A stretch of DNA of 64,000 nucleotides from Paragorgia papillata (lineage: Eukaryota > Cnidaria > Anthozoa > Scleralcyonacea > Coralliidae). Every line of letters begins with the position of its first letter. Positions within the stretch are counted from its first letter, which is position 1. The notes below the pieces were generated by a model. That model was not told where the DNA came from, made no database searches, and was given only the letters and a program-made list of their open reading frames with translations. The stretch spans positions 906,001-970,000 of the forward strand of contig JAWNZC010000324.1 in assembly GCA_035771165.1 (NCBI GenBank), in the 5' to 3' direction. The position numbers and the translations under genes were made by a program. Below, in pieces: positions 42,401-57,182 of the stretch.

Positions 42401-45400
42401 ACATACACAACAGAAATGCACTTAAATATTCGAGCTGGTTTTGCCATTGTGGAAATCAGTACCGCGTCTTCAATTTACAACCGGCAAATTCAACTAAAAT
42501 ATAATAGATTGGTCCCTGGTCTGTATCCAACTCTTCAATAAAGTCACACAAAAAAATGTTTAATACTTTTTGAGATATCCTGGTGATAGACTAACAGACT
42601 AAAGCTGGATTTTCCCTATCGACTATTTTTTATTGTAGAAATTGAATTCATGGAAACTCACGACGAAAAAAGAAGTCGGGCACGCGACATTTTACGCCTA
42701 GTGGAAACCCAGCCAAACGAACACACAAACAAACAAACGAACACACGAACGAACGAACGAACACTCAAACGAACACACGAACGCACAAATGAACGAACAC
42801 ACGAACGAACACACGAACACACGAACGAACAAACGAACGAACAAACGAACACACAAACGAACAAACGAACACACAAACGAACACACGAACGAACACACGA
42901 ACGCACAAACAAACAAACAAACAAACAAACAAACAAACAAACAAACAAACAAACAAACAAACAAACAAACAAACAAACAAACAAACAAACAAACAAACAA
43001 ACAAACAAACAAACAAACAAACAAACAAACAAACGAACGAACGAACGAACGAACGAACACACGAACGAACGAACGAACGAACGAACGAACGAACGAACGA
43101 ACGAACGAACGAACGAACGAACGAACGAACGAACGAACGAACGAACGAACGAACGAACGAACGAACGAACGAACGAACGAACGAACGAACGAACGAACGA
43201 ACGAACGAACGAACGAACGAACGAACGAACGAACGAACGAACGAACGAACGAACAAAAAACCCAAACAAATAGAGGTCAAAACAAACTCAAAGTTTTCCG
43301 TTAAAGTTAACCTTATTTGCTGTTCTGCTTTTGGTCAATTGATCTTCCAATTGGAGCTGCTCCCAATTTTCTTGCTTTATTCCCTCCTTCACATCATCCA
43401 TAGGTAGGTCAATACGATAATTGAAGTCACCACACCAGAAGACATAGTCATGGGGAATGACTGTCCTTCCCTGTTGAAATTAATACAACAAAGTTATTTC
43501 AGAAAGAAGCTAAAAACGTTAACCAAGCTAAAACCTTTACCAACTTCAAGCTGAAAACACTAATAATATACAAAGTTATTTGATATGTTGACGCTCTTAT
43601 GCCAAACCTCCAAACATTGTCTTTGATGGTACAGTGGTAATAATAATTTTTGAATTTATAAAGCCATATTTTGGTGCTTTTTTAAACGCGAACGGCCGAT
43701 AAGTATACTCCTGCAATTATAAGTCATTGCACTGAATGGAATCAATAGCATCTTTTATCTGTTCTTTCGCAATACGGTCGTTAGGGTTTGTAAACATTAT
43801 GAACCAACGTTAGGAACTTTTTTATAAGTTTTTAAGATTCTTTCAATGGGCTTGTTTCACACAACCCCCCCCCCCCCCCCCCCCCCTCAAGTGACTCTGA
43901 GCTCTGTTTAACTGTCATTGGTCGGTTAGCGTTTGAGGGCAATATGTGGCAAAACATTTTGCCCTCAAATGCTACAACTGACCAATCACAATAATGTAGA
44001 GATCAGGGTCACATGGGGGTGAAACAAGCCTTGTGTTACTCTTTTAATCACTCTTATAGCGAACATTATGACAACCGAATAGTTAAAGTGGTTCTCTGAT
44101 GAAAATACTGTGGGCAATGTTTTTGCATAATCTTAAAGAGGATATGGTAGTTAGTAAAATGCAAAGTTTCATTTCAAAATTCGTTGAAGAAAAGGTGATA
44201 TTTTACGTGTGAAGTTTGTATTTTGGAGCGCCGCCATTAAAGTGGCCGAGCTTGAGGAAAATGAGTCGAGGAAGCTTATGACATCATAATAGACTCAATA
44301 ACATCAATGGCCCTTTTGTTTTTATTGAGTCTATGACGTCATAAGCTTCCTCGACTCATTCTTCTCAAGCTCGGCCACTTTAATAGCGGCGCTCCAAAAT
44401 ACAAAATACAAACTTCACACGTAAAATATCACCTTTTTTTCAACGAATTTTGAAATGAAACTTTGCAATTTTACTAACTACCAAATCCTCTTTAAGATCA
44501 TGCAAAAACATTGTCCACAATATTTTCATCAGACAACCACTTTAATTGTATACGAAAACGTTGATTTCTTTGACGGCCAATACTTATATTATGTGGGAGC
44601 CCACTCAGGCTTTCGACCGCAATAGCGATCCGGGAGCCGGATATCGATCAAAAAAGCATTGCCGTGTAATTAGGATGGCAATCTGGATCCGATCCGGATC
44701 GCAATCCTGATATTTTTGTGCCGTGTAGGCGGAGTATAATTCCAATCTGTTCCGGCTCCGACTCCCATCGATCTTGAAGGAATATACACTCTGAATTCAA
44801 GTTGCCACACGTGCACTTCTTACCATTGGAAATTCCATCTTGTTGATGATACCGTGGTAATCGTTATTCCTGTCCACTATGTTTGATTGACCAGCAGCAA
44901 AATGGGAGCAAACAAAACAAAGCGATGTAGAGTGAAGTAAAAATCGGATAGCAACGCCTCCCTTGTTCCCCGCACTACCGCCCAAACCTGTCTTGACGCT
45001 GTCGACGGCCACATCTCTACACAATAAACAAACAAAAGGGGTGTTCACATGAGGCACGCGCGAACTCAGCCGGACTGACTTTAGGTCGGTTGTAGTGCTT
45101 TTACTGCAGATCGTTTCCATGAGTCCGGCCTGAGATTCAGTTCACGCCGGTCTAATCTCAAGTCCCCGCTAGACTGAACTGCAACACTTTCACCTCTCAA
45201 CTTTTGACACAAATCTTGAAGCAACAGCAAAACCAAGCCTATATAGTTTCAAGGCCGGCCTCGTGTAAACAAAAACCGAAATGCAAAATTCAGGCCCGCC
45301 TCATGTAAACACCCCCAAATGCGATTTTCTTTGAACCACCGTATGATGTATATATCACGAATATATAATAATACATTGATAAGCAACTTCTCCTTAAAAC

Positions 45401-47392
45401 ATTTAATGGTAAATTTAGCAAAAACAAAACACGACCCTCGATGCCATCTGGACATCATTCTCAAGTAACTTAAATAATTATGAATAATACAAGTTTAAAT
45501 ACGAGATATTATGAACACATAAGTATGGTTGGTCGGGTTAGTATATGAGCTAACTAGACAGTAAATATGCTGGTGGCTCAGATTAGTGTAGGGTTGCGTT
45601 TTTGTTTGGGTTGGATGACACAGAAAAATCTCGCTTAGCAGAAGCCAGATATCTATGAAGACTTGCGAAAAGCGGTATTCTGCAATTACTCCCACACGCA
45701 CACAACACTGCTGCCAAACGTTTTGCGCCTGCGCGACGTCCGAACTCACACCCCAAAAAGAGAGCGGGAAATCACTGAAATATGATTTAGACTGGTCCGA
45801 GAGTCCCACACAAAAGTTAAAATTACAAGCATACCACCAAAACGTTAAGGTAGATAACTTGTGCATGGCTTCTTTGTCAATATTGTAACATATTCTGAAA
45901 TGGCCCCTTCGTAACTTTCAAGTCCCTTTTTTTAAAGACACAAATGAATAATCGAGTCTTACTAAGTCGTCACTGTCTGGTTGTTGTTGTCACGGATAGT
46001 TACCACTTCTCTTGCAGTGTTTACTCTTGGAAATTCACGCATGTGCAAACGTTTGGCAGCAGTGTTCATGCACACACACACACATATGCAATCACCTTAT
46101 ATCAGGTGCCAAGTCAGCCCTGACAAACACGTAAAGACAGACTCCCACCAACTGTTCACACGTCAAAAGAACATACGGATGGTCACGTGATATCACCTGC
46201 TTTAGTTTCTCGCCCCAGTCCAATCGTTGTGCTGCACTTAAACAGAAGAAATCAACAGTTGAATGGACTTACACACATATATAAAGAGATTACGGTATTA
46301 ACCGAGAACGAAGGTTTGTATTATATTCAAGAAAACATCAGACCAAGGTCTTGACACTACGGGCCGAACCGCAGGCAAAGTTTGTACAAAAAACAGCTCA
46401 TCAGTGTAGATCTACTAGTCATAGATCTTGGCCGTTTCTGGTCACACATTTGAACGCTTCAAGACAACCATTTGGTTTGGCCATCCGTTAAACGGTACTA
46501 GCGAAACATTAAACGGTTCTTATGTTAAAGGTTAACCCTTCTTTGATATTGACGAGTCATCTGGCGTTAACCAGAGTAAAATTGTCTGACGCGTTAGCCA
46601 CAGGCAAAACACATAAGACTTGAGAGCCCTACGCGACTTAGAAGGAGTTAAGAGTTTACAAATTGATTTCAATTTTTTTTCGTCGTTGTCCGAAGGTTTT
46701 TCCTATTGACAAATACAATTGTGTGGCGTTAACCAGACTGAAATACATAAGACTTGCATGAGTGTATAACGTGACCTAGAAGAAGTTAAACGACTCTAAG
46801 GATTAAGATCATATAATATATATTTCAAAAAAATATACTAGGCCAAGCTACAAACAAACAAACTACACTGGCATCCACTTATATACCGGCGCTATTTACA
46901 TCGCATTTTAACGATCTTCAAGTGTAAAAGTACTTTAACAGATTTTGATTTCGGACTAAGAAACATTAATCATACTTATTACACACGACGCAAGGACGAT
47001 ATTTACCTCAGTAAACCCAAGACAAATTGGGGGAAGCAGGAACTCACTTCTCATGCTTGTAAAGAGTATAACGCTTTGGACCCAATATAAGATCAATTGA
47101 ACAATTGCCTACTTTTAAAAACGAAGTCATAACTCGTGACATAGCTTTTGGCAAGCGCCTCCGTAGCTCAGTGGTCAGAGCACTGCACTATAGAATTGCA
47201 GGATCGCGGATTCAGTTCCTAGCAGGAAAGCTCTGATGTTGCAATTTCGCAACTGGTCCCGCTTTTGGTCTTAAAATGAATATATTCCAACATTCCTTCA
47301 CAATAAATCCTAAAAATAAAATGGCGCCTGATGGCGTGTAATTGGGCTATTTTGAGGCACTCGCAGTCCAGTTATATACAGGTCGTTACAAG

Positions 47393-47444
<52 letters not shown>

Positions 47445-47598
47445 ACTTCACGCTATCTGAATGTACTTCACCGATGCTGTCCCACATGCGGTTGTCACCG
47501 ACAATCGCATGTGTATAAGTAATTGATGAAATTCATTCAGATTGTTCCGAGCTACACTGATGAGCTGTTGTACAGCGAAACACCGTGTCTGTAGATTG

Positions 47599-47633
<35 letters not shown>

Positions 47634-50600
47634 ATATGCATAATGTGGTAATGTCGGGAGTAGAATTGTGTATATTACAAGTAATATTTGGCATTTCACT
47701 AGACTAAACTGGATGGTAAATTTTGGTGAAAAAAAATTTCGAGTGTAGAATATAACAATCCAAATTTCTAAAAAGTGAGCCCCAAATATCATTCTGCTGA
47801 CCCGCACGCCACGCCTACTTACTTGGTGGAGATAATATTCCCAGCCTTCAAGTCGACCAACTCCTCAAAACCAATTGCAAAGATCTCGGTAGGAATGGAG
47901 AAATCGGCGTTCGTTTGAACACATCCATTTGGTTGCCGCACGTGGAAGTCGAGTAGCCAGTCATCAAGAGACTGATGTTTGTAAGCAATGCTGCGGAAAT
48001 GATGCCCGCCATTGATATTGAATGTTCCAACACATACACGAGCCGTACGCCATTTGGTGTACTCCAGGTGACGATCACATAGTTCACGTAGAATGGCAGG
48101 AGAAGCTGACGGATGAAAAAGAGAGAGAGACGAGAAAATTAGGACCCGCAGGGACGGGCGTAAAGAACACCGCGGTCAATCGTTCGCGCATGCGTGAGTT
48201 TGCAAGAGTAAACACTGCAAGAAATGTGGGAAAATACAGCGTATTCATAAAGATACATGGCCGTCAAGTTATATTCTTTTATATGCATTTAAACTAGTCT
48301 TTCCAGTCTCGTTCTTGTGTAAATGTTCTTTCAATTATAAACACAAAAACGAGGCTGGAAAGGCTAATTTAAATGCATTTCAAAAACTCATTACAACTTC
48401 ACGACGAAAACACAAAGAAAATCAGCACCATATTCGTAGTTATGGTAATATTTAAAGCATGAGCAGCAGTGTTTTACCAGATTTAAGATACGAGGCAATT
48501 AAAAAACGACCCATTTGGTAAGTTCATTGGCCTAGTAATTTTGAAAAAAATAACGTTGTCTAAGCCGAAAAAATCAAAGCTAAAGTTTATGTAAATCAGA
48601 AAGCTTTTAATGTAATAAATACAATACGAGCGGCCGAACTGTATGGGATTTACAATGGCGAGCCAAATTACTTAAGCTACGACGAGTTTATATCATGAAT
48701 ACTTTGTTTAGCAGTTGTAGACACTGAAGCAAAAACAAATTACTTAAGGTTACGTAACACCTTGGAGTAGTGCTTTGCGAAAAATGCAACTGCGCGTTGA
48801 GTTTAAAAGCAATCAAATTCAAATTTTTACAGTTTAAGCAAAATGATTGTAGAATGGGACAGTTTGATTTACAGTTTTGAAAAGTATTTAAACTTGCATG
48901 TTTTGTTTTGACTAAATTCTGAAAACGCATTCGCTTTGCGCCGCGACTTTTGTTGAACTACAGTTTCAATCAAATCATGTAAAAATAGTTTTAATTGAAA
49001 CTCAACTAGCTGTTCTACAAAAGTGTGTGCGGTAGCTATGGTTTTTTTTGTCGTTATTTTTGAGATATAAGGCATTCTTTTGCAACCTCAGTTAAGTTGC
49101 GTGCATACCATGAATCGTAGTCGATTACTCAGAAATAAAAAAAAATCGTACAGCTACCGCACACACTTTTGAAGCCCTTATTGTCTCCAATACATTGTGA
49201 AAATTTCGGCCAAAAAATCGGCCAAAACCCGTGTTCAACAAAAGTCTTTGAATACGGCAGTTTAGCTGAAATTTAAAGCTGAAGAAACAACCCTTGGAAC
49301 ATTTAAATTTCGCGGGGAAACAGAGCTGCTTGCAATTTTCATCGCTAAATATCTTAATGAATTTTGCTTTAAACGAAATAAACTTTTCAAAACCTTTCAG
49401 CATTTGGCTTAAGGCAGCTAATTACGCAAAAAAAAATTTTTTTGTATTTTTAAATTTCTATGGTGTAACGTAACCTTAAACAAAGAAAAAGCTCAATTTG
49501 AGCCAATGGGTCCTAATTAGTATGTTGTATATCTGATAAAGCATTGATGTTTTATTAATCAATGCTGTATCCGATTTACAACACATGTTTAAACATTCAT
49601 TTCTTTTGAATTTTCGACATGAATTATTAATGAGTAGTTTAAGAATAGACCGCCATGAGCAGCGATCTGTATCTGATTTACAAGGCGAGCTGCAAGCGAG
49701 CCGTAGTGAACTAGAGACAGATCGGCTGTGAATGCTTTATCGTACTTATCAAATGGACGCATCTAAATAGCCATGTTTTCAAACTATTTTTCGAGTGATT
49801 TTAGCCAAGTAAATTGAGGAAAAAGTTGATGTAAATCAGGACGAATCTGTATGCGATTTACAGATATTGATTAAATATTAATTTCTTTTGAATTTTCTTC
49901 ATGAATTTTTAATGAATTTGATAAGTAACATATACAATATGAGTGGCCAAACTATGAGAAAAATTAAACTATTACAAATTAAACATTTGACGTCACATGT
50001 GCATAATGAGTTATCGAAAAATGTTATATATCTTTGCTATTATCAAATATAATCACTTAAAAATCTACATGTTTGGTGTTGTGTGCGAAACACACCAACA
50101 TGCTTCATTCGAATTAATTTGGTTTGATAATAGAAAAGATATATAACCTTCTTCGATAACTCATTATGCACGTACGACGTCAAAATGTTTAATTTGCATA
50201 TCAAACAGACTAAAATATCTTAAGAACGAAGCAAGGAAACGAAAAACTGAAAAAGATGTTACTCTGTCATTTTAAGTGTTCTTCCAAATAAGACAAACTT
50301 AATTTTCGTTTCATAGGCACTTTAAATCTGGTGAATGGCTGTAATTCTGAACCAAAACAATAAAAAACACTCCTGTCTTGAATATATTCTCGTTTTCTGT
50401 TAATTTGAAGCAGTAATTTTCCAGAAGAAGCTCTCTCTTGGTCTTCGCGAATTCGGTCACTTCAGCCGCCATCTTGAATTTGCCCGCTTGAGCCGCCATT
50501 TTGGAGCTCAAAAGTGGTCACACTATCAAAACAGTGACCTATGGTGTAATACCGGGATCTACCAATCACTTACCGTGAAGAAAACTGCTTGGCAACAATG

Positions 50601-53600
50601 CTCGAGCTCTGTCTCCCAATTCCCCAACAAAAGTGTTACCCAGGAGTAAGATATCAATAGCTTCTTGCTTGCTGCCGTCAAAGAAATTGTTTCTTATTGT
50701 TCTTCTCACTGACACCGCGCCGTCGTGCAACTTGCTGCCAAACTACAGGGAAAAAGTTGAACTTTTATATTTTATATATGTTTGAAAATTATTACCCCCG
50801 CGCCTCTCTCCTCCACAGAGGCTTCTTTTTTCGGGTAAGGCGTAGGCGCGCAGGCAATCATAAAGCGCGAGGGGAACGACGAAAAGAAGGAAAAAGAAGA
50901 GAGAAGCTTCGTCTCCTTTCTCTTCCTCTTCTCTTCTCTTCTTCCTCCCTCATCCTCTTCGTCCTTCCTCCCCATCTTCTCTTCCTTTTTCTTTCTCCCT
51001 CCTCCTGCCATCCTCTTCGTCCTTCCTCCCCATCTTCTCTTCCTTTTTCTTTCTCCCTCCTCCTGTCATCCTCTTCGTCCCTCCTCCCCATCTTCTCTTC
51101 CTTTTTCCTTCTCCCTTCTACTGCCATCCTCTTCGTCCTTCCTCCCCATCTCTTCCTTTTTCTCCTGCATCCTCTTCCTCTCTTCTCTTCTTCCCTCCTC
51201 TTACTGCCATCCTCTTCGTTCCTGCTCCCCTCACCATTTCTTCCTCCTTTTTCTTCCTCCCTCCTCCTGCCATCCTCTTCGTCCTTCCTCCCCCTCCCAC
51301 GCCCTACTCTGCCCACTTATCTTCCATCCTTCTCTCCACCCCTGCTCTCCCTCCCCATCTCCTCCTCCTTTTCCTTTCTCCCTAGTCCCTCATCTCCCTC
51401 TCTTCTCTTCCTCGCTCCTCTTGCCATCCTCTTCGTCCCTCTTCCCCCTCCCATACATATTTTCCTCCATTCATTCTCTCCTTCCTCTCTCCCCTTCCTC
51501 CCTCCTCTTACTCTTCGTCCCTCATCTTTCATCCGTTTTCTTACTCCCTCCTCTCCCTCTATTTTCTTCGTCCCTCCTCCTGCCATCCTCTTCGTCCTTC
51601 CTGCTTTTCCTCCCTCCTGCTGCTATCCTCTTCGTCCTTCCTCCCCCATCCCACCTCTTCCTTCCTACTCTACCTTCTTTCTCTCCATCCTTCCTCTTCC
51701 TGCCCTCTTCTTCCTCTCTCGTCTTCCTCACCACCACACTTATTTTGTTCACTTCATCTTTCTCCCACCACACCTTGACAATCGTCCTGTCTTATCTTAC
51801 CCTAGCTCCGCCTTCCATTGCACCAGTCCCTGTATATGTCCGGCTAACCAGATCTCCGTTGCTTGCCCACATTGTCTTGAAACATTCAACAAATCTTGAG
51901 ATGAGCGAAGTTTTGTTACCAAGGCCAAGATGAGAGAGTTGAGTTGGTAACATCTTTAAACAACAAGAAATTGAGAATAACTTAGAAAAATAGAGAAAAA
52001 ACGAAAGACTGAGATATAAGTAAAGAATCCGATATCAACTTATAAAAATAGGCCATGCTACGCATGCATGTGTCCACCGCGCTGTTGCATTGTTACCTCG
52101 ATCGCGCCATTTTCTCCTCTCCCCCAACGGACCCCAATGCTCCCAAACCTCGCTGGCTATTGTATTGTCGAGAGTAATAATATTAAATGTTGTTATAGTT
52201 CAAGGCTTCAAGTGTGGGTAAATAAGTATTATCAACATCAATAGTAAAAGGAATTATACTAATTTAAAGGTGAATCACAATCACTACTGCGTATTTGCGG
52301 AGATATTCATGTTTCTTCGTTTTGACGGGTTAGTGAAATTTGAAACCCGCATTTCCATGTTATTATAGAGCCAACCGCCTGAGGCCATGTCCACACTAAT
52401 CCGTTTTCAAACGAAGACGGAGACCTCGATTAGAAAACGTATCAAAGCTTTTCCGTCCTCGATTAGAAAACGTATCAAAGCTTTTCCGTCCAGACTATCG
52501 TTCTCGAATGGTTTTTGCTGTCCACACTAAAACGTCGAAGCGACCCTGAAACTGCACAGTATCCGTGCACAAAGACCGTGGGTGACTGGAACGAATGACT
52601 CCACTCTGAAGAGCGTTTTCGAAAAGCTTCGTTTTCGCTAACCGAAGACGCCGGATTAGCGTGGACGAAATGCCTAACCGTATCAAATATAGTCTCCGTT
52701 TTCGTTTGAAAACGGATTAGTGTGGATATAATTGTGGATAGTATAGTGAGTGAGCTAATTGACTGTGAAACTTGTTTAATCGAAAGCTGCTATTTCGAAA
52801 CGTTTCAAATTTACGAAGAATAGTACTTTGACTATGTTCTTAATTCTGACCATGCAAACAAATGTGCGTGAAAATTATTGCATAGCGTATGACTGAACTG
52901 TCTGAACGTCAGAGAAATATATTGCAAACACACGGCGTTTCCGCGGACTAATTAAAATGCAATTACTAATATTTCCAAAACTATAGCGTAGAAGAACACG
53001 AAATTTACGAGGAATGGTATTTTGATTAACTTTCACCACATGCACCGTCAGCGAAATTAAAGATTGTAAACACAAACTCGAAGGCGCACGGGGATAGTCT
53101 GGAGTGGACATAATAAAGTAGAGTGTTTATTTGAAAGCTAATATTTCGTGTAGTATAGCCTAGAACTTCACGAAATTTACGAAGAATGCTATATTGAACA
53201 TGTTCTTTGGAAAGCGACATATATTTGTTCTGGCCCTATATTCGACTATACGGGCCATTCTCGAACCTTCGGCGAAGATTGCCGAGTGATGACGTAATGA
53301 GGTCTATATTAGCAGACGAGAGAAACTCGTCAGTTGTCAGGTGTTTTAAAATCCGCTAAACGACGAGTTATCCATCTTCAATTCGTCGGTCTTTTCTCCC
53401 GTCGTTAGGACAAGAAAGCTGGACGACAAACTATATCAGACTGGGACAGTGGAAGACCGTCAAAACCCGTCAGTCAGAAAACTTTCGTCTTCAAGTCTAA
53501 TATGAAGACTTTATCGAGTTGTAAATAACAACACTTGGAAAATGTTGATAAAGACACTCTAAGGAGAATTCGGCTACGCCTCGCTTCTTTACGATTTTCT

Positions 53601-56600
53601 CGTGATCTTCAGAGATTCTTTATAGAGCTGGCGACTTCAGAAAACAAAATATTAGTAGATTTCCATGACCATGTGTATTGACAGTCGCTTTCATTTTAAT
53701 GCCAAGTGTTCGTGCCGTACGCCGGCCGGAACGTCTTTATTAATTCAGACTGCTAGAAAGCTACAACAGTAATTATCTAGGAATTATTGTAGTTCAGCAC
53801 TACAATAAGTCTCCTATCATGAAAACGTCCCGGGCCGCTCAGCAACAAACATAAATAATATACATGGAAAAACCACCGAAATATTTTGTTTACACAAACT
53901 CGAGATCATGTTCTACTCATGTTCTACTGATATTCCTATTTGGTCAGACAAATAATTCAGTAGGCCTCTTTAGTCGTTCCACAATAAATTAACAGTGACC
54001 AACCGTGCATGCATTAACTCTTTCCTGACCAAATTTGTCTTTAGTATTTTATTCTGGCTAACGCCAGACGATTTTATTCACCTCTGGGGAAGCCCTCGCA
54101 CAGGAACGAGTTAAAGTAAGAAAATCGCTTTGTACTTACAGTACATATTATTTTTTCCTGCGATAAGTACATGTCAGTGGTCGCTACCATTAGCAGAAGG
54201 ACCCATAAATGCCGCCAGTTTGAAGATGAAAATGGGGACACATTTTTGGGCAGCACCCGCAGTCCAGTTATATATAGGTCAGTGGGTCAAATCCAAGCAA
54301 GCAAGATCACGCCGACATAGTGGCTCCTGCTGATGGTCAGCGGTGGCCACAATAAAGTGTTTTAAAATAAAATCAATTATTGTAACAGAATCACAACGCT
54401 TACCTCCAAGCCGATAAATGATTGCACTGAATTCGTTCTGTCGAGACAATCAAGACAATTGGTCCGCACCGTACCAGACTGTTGGCTAAAATAATTCACC
54501 ACAAACATTTTAATATAGAGGGCACTCAGAGACTGCATACCTCCTGCAGCGAGTTATTAGAAATGTGTTTTCTCCTTTAAAAGTGCTGTTTGGGGAATTT
54601 TGACCATTCTCCGTTTTTAGCTATTTTCGACGCGTTCCTGATACAATTTTGACCCAAAATCAAGTTTTTCCGAATCTACATCAAATTCGGAACAAAATAG
54701 GCGTAAACAGAAGCCAACTGGCCCCGACACCTCTAAAATTTTCAGATATTTCAAAACGATGTCTTGGGGGGCTTTCCGTTTACACGGTTAGACCGGTCAG
54801 TCCGGTTAAATGGAACACGATTCGTTTGAGGCCTGGGATGGTCTGACTGGAAAATTTGGTCCTAATCAAAAGCAAGTCCATTCTGGCCGGACTGACCGGT
54901 CTAACCTTGTCAATTGGAAAGCGCCCTTGGATGACCATAGAACCTGACCATGAACTCGATTTGTTGGATCATATTTGGGAATGCGCTAGCTGGTTTAACA
55001 ATCTTAACAGTATGAAGAATCTCCATGCTTATCCAAGACATCTCTTCCAGTATTAAAATCCCTGTAAATTCCTAAAGCATCAGATCAAATGTTTTCTGTT
55101 AATCCTTTCTCAACTGTCAAAAATGTCAATTTTTCGTAAATTGACAAAAAGCTAAGAAATGGACGGAAAAAATTTGCCAAAAATTTTCGCCTATTTTGTT
55201 CAGAATTTCATGTAGATTCAGAAAAGCTTGGTTTCGAAACAAAATCCCATCAGGAACGTGTCAAAAATAGCTAATAACAAAAAAAAAAAGTTAAAATCCC
55301 AAATCCGTACTTTTAAAGTAGAAAGCACTTATCATCGGACAAAATCATTGCATATAAACCTTATTTCGAAAGTCAAACTTGTATAAATAAAGCAAAAAAA
55401 TAATAATTCATATAATTGCTACTGAAAAGACTATTTTGGGTAGTGGTCAATAAAAATTATTCTATTCCATCCCATCTCATCCCATTTCCATCCCATTCCA
55501 TCTCATCCCATTCCATCCCATCTCATTCCATTCCATCTCATCACATTCCATTCCATCTCATCCCATTCCATTCCATCTCATTCCATTCCATTCCATCTCA
55601 TCCCATTCCATCTCATCCCATCTCATCCCATTCCATTCCATTCCATTCCATCCCATCCCATTCCATCTCATCCCATCCCATCCCATTCCATCCCATCCCA
55701 ATTCGTTCCATTCTATTCTATTCTATTCCATTCCATTCCATTCCATTCCATTCCATTCCATTCCATTCCATTCCATTCCATTCCATTCCATTCCATTCCA
55801 TTCCATTCTATTCTATTCTATTCTATTCTATTCTATTCTATTCTATTCTATTCTATTCTATTCTATTCTATTCTATTCTATTCTATTCTATTCTATTCTA
55901 TTCTATTATGTGTACCCCCGCCTTAATTCGAAACTTGCGTTTAGAATATTCTGGAAAAACGCACTCACAAGACTGCAATAAATACAACAGAAGACCACCA
56001 CAACCATCTCTCCACAACGGTCAGTAAATTATATGTTCTCCGAGTGGCCGTTGTTGTAGTATACAATGATCTACCAACCTTACAATCTCTTCTCCTTTCC
56101 TGACAAACACACTGAATGTATTCAAGTACACGTCGGCTTTCTTCTTCAACATTTCTAACTTGTCTTTCTTGCCGCCTTTACACAAGAGATGGTAGTCAAA
56201 CAGAATGAGAGGCGTGTCTCGACAATGCTGAGATGCTTTCAGTTGATCCTAGAAAAGCGGAAAAAAAGGAACATGTAATATAGAGAATATTGTATGCTGT
56301 TAAGAGAAGAGATATGCTACTTCGGATATGGGAATTGAGTAGTATAAAATGTTCATCGAGCTAATTTTCATAAAAAATTCTCAGTTCCCAAGCGAGACTC
56401 GAACCCACAACCTTCATATTGTCGCTGAGACGCTCTAACCATTGAGCTACTGGAACTCAGATCATTTTAGTTCAATGTACAACAATTTTACTGGGATTGA
56501 TGATGATGACGATAATGATAGTGCTGTTGTTGCTGCTGCTGCTGATGATGGCAATAATGATGCTGATGATATGATGATGATGATAATGATGATGATTATC

Positions 56601-57151
56601 ATGATGACAATGACGATGACGATGAAAATGACGATGACTTTAAACTCATGCAAACAATGGTAGCCGACCATGTAGATGAATACGTGTAGCTTTGCATCAA
56701 ATATCCTAAGTGTTGCAATCGTTGTATGCGTTACCTGGTACGCCTTGCTCAAATAGGATTCGCCTTCTTTTCTTCCAAGCAAATTAATCAATATTTGATC
56801 ACCATATAGCGCCTTCAGACTGGAAAGATGTCTACAACACAAAAATAACATTCGCGGATAAGAAACACTATATTCAGGACTTAGGGCCTGTTTATATGAT
56901 CCCGGTGTACCGGGACGTCCTGGTGTACCGGGATCTCGGCTTGTAGATAATTTACTGTTATTTTCGCGGTTGCGTTTATATGGAGACCGCGACGTCCCGG
57001 TTGAAGCAACCGAGATCTCGGTACACCAGGGACCAGTAGCGGCGCCACGGGGAGGACTGGGGGGACACGTCTCCTCTCCAAGGTCGATTTTCCAATTCGT
57101 CCAAATTCGAGGAGAAAAGTGTGTGTTTGGTTGGGTTTTTTGGGGTGTGTT

Positions 57152-57182
<31 letters not shown>

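Noticed and set aside
42650..43304. Long ORFs on both strands encoding NEQT/NERT and FVCS/FVRS repeats
   Set aside because: They are translations of the CAAA/CGAA tetranucleotide array, open in all frames.
50697..51933. 400-residue Ser/Pro/Leu-rich ORF
   Set aside because: It reads through the polypyrimidine array and a synaptojanin exon in the wrong strand and has no domain.
55416..56027. 203-residue ORF of HSIP repeats
   Set aside because: Product of the pentamer satellite.
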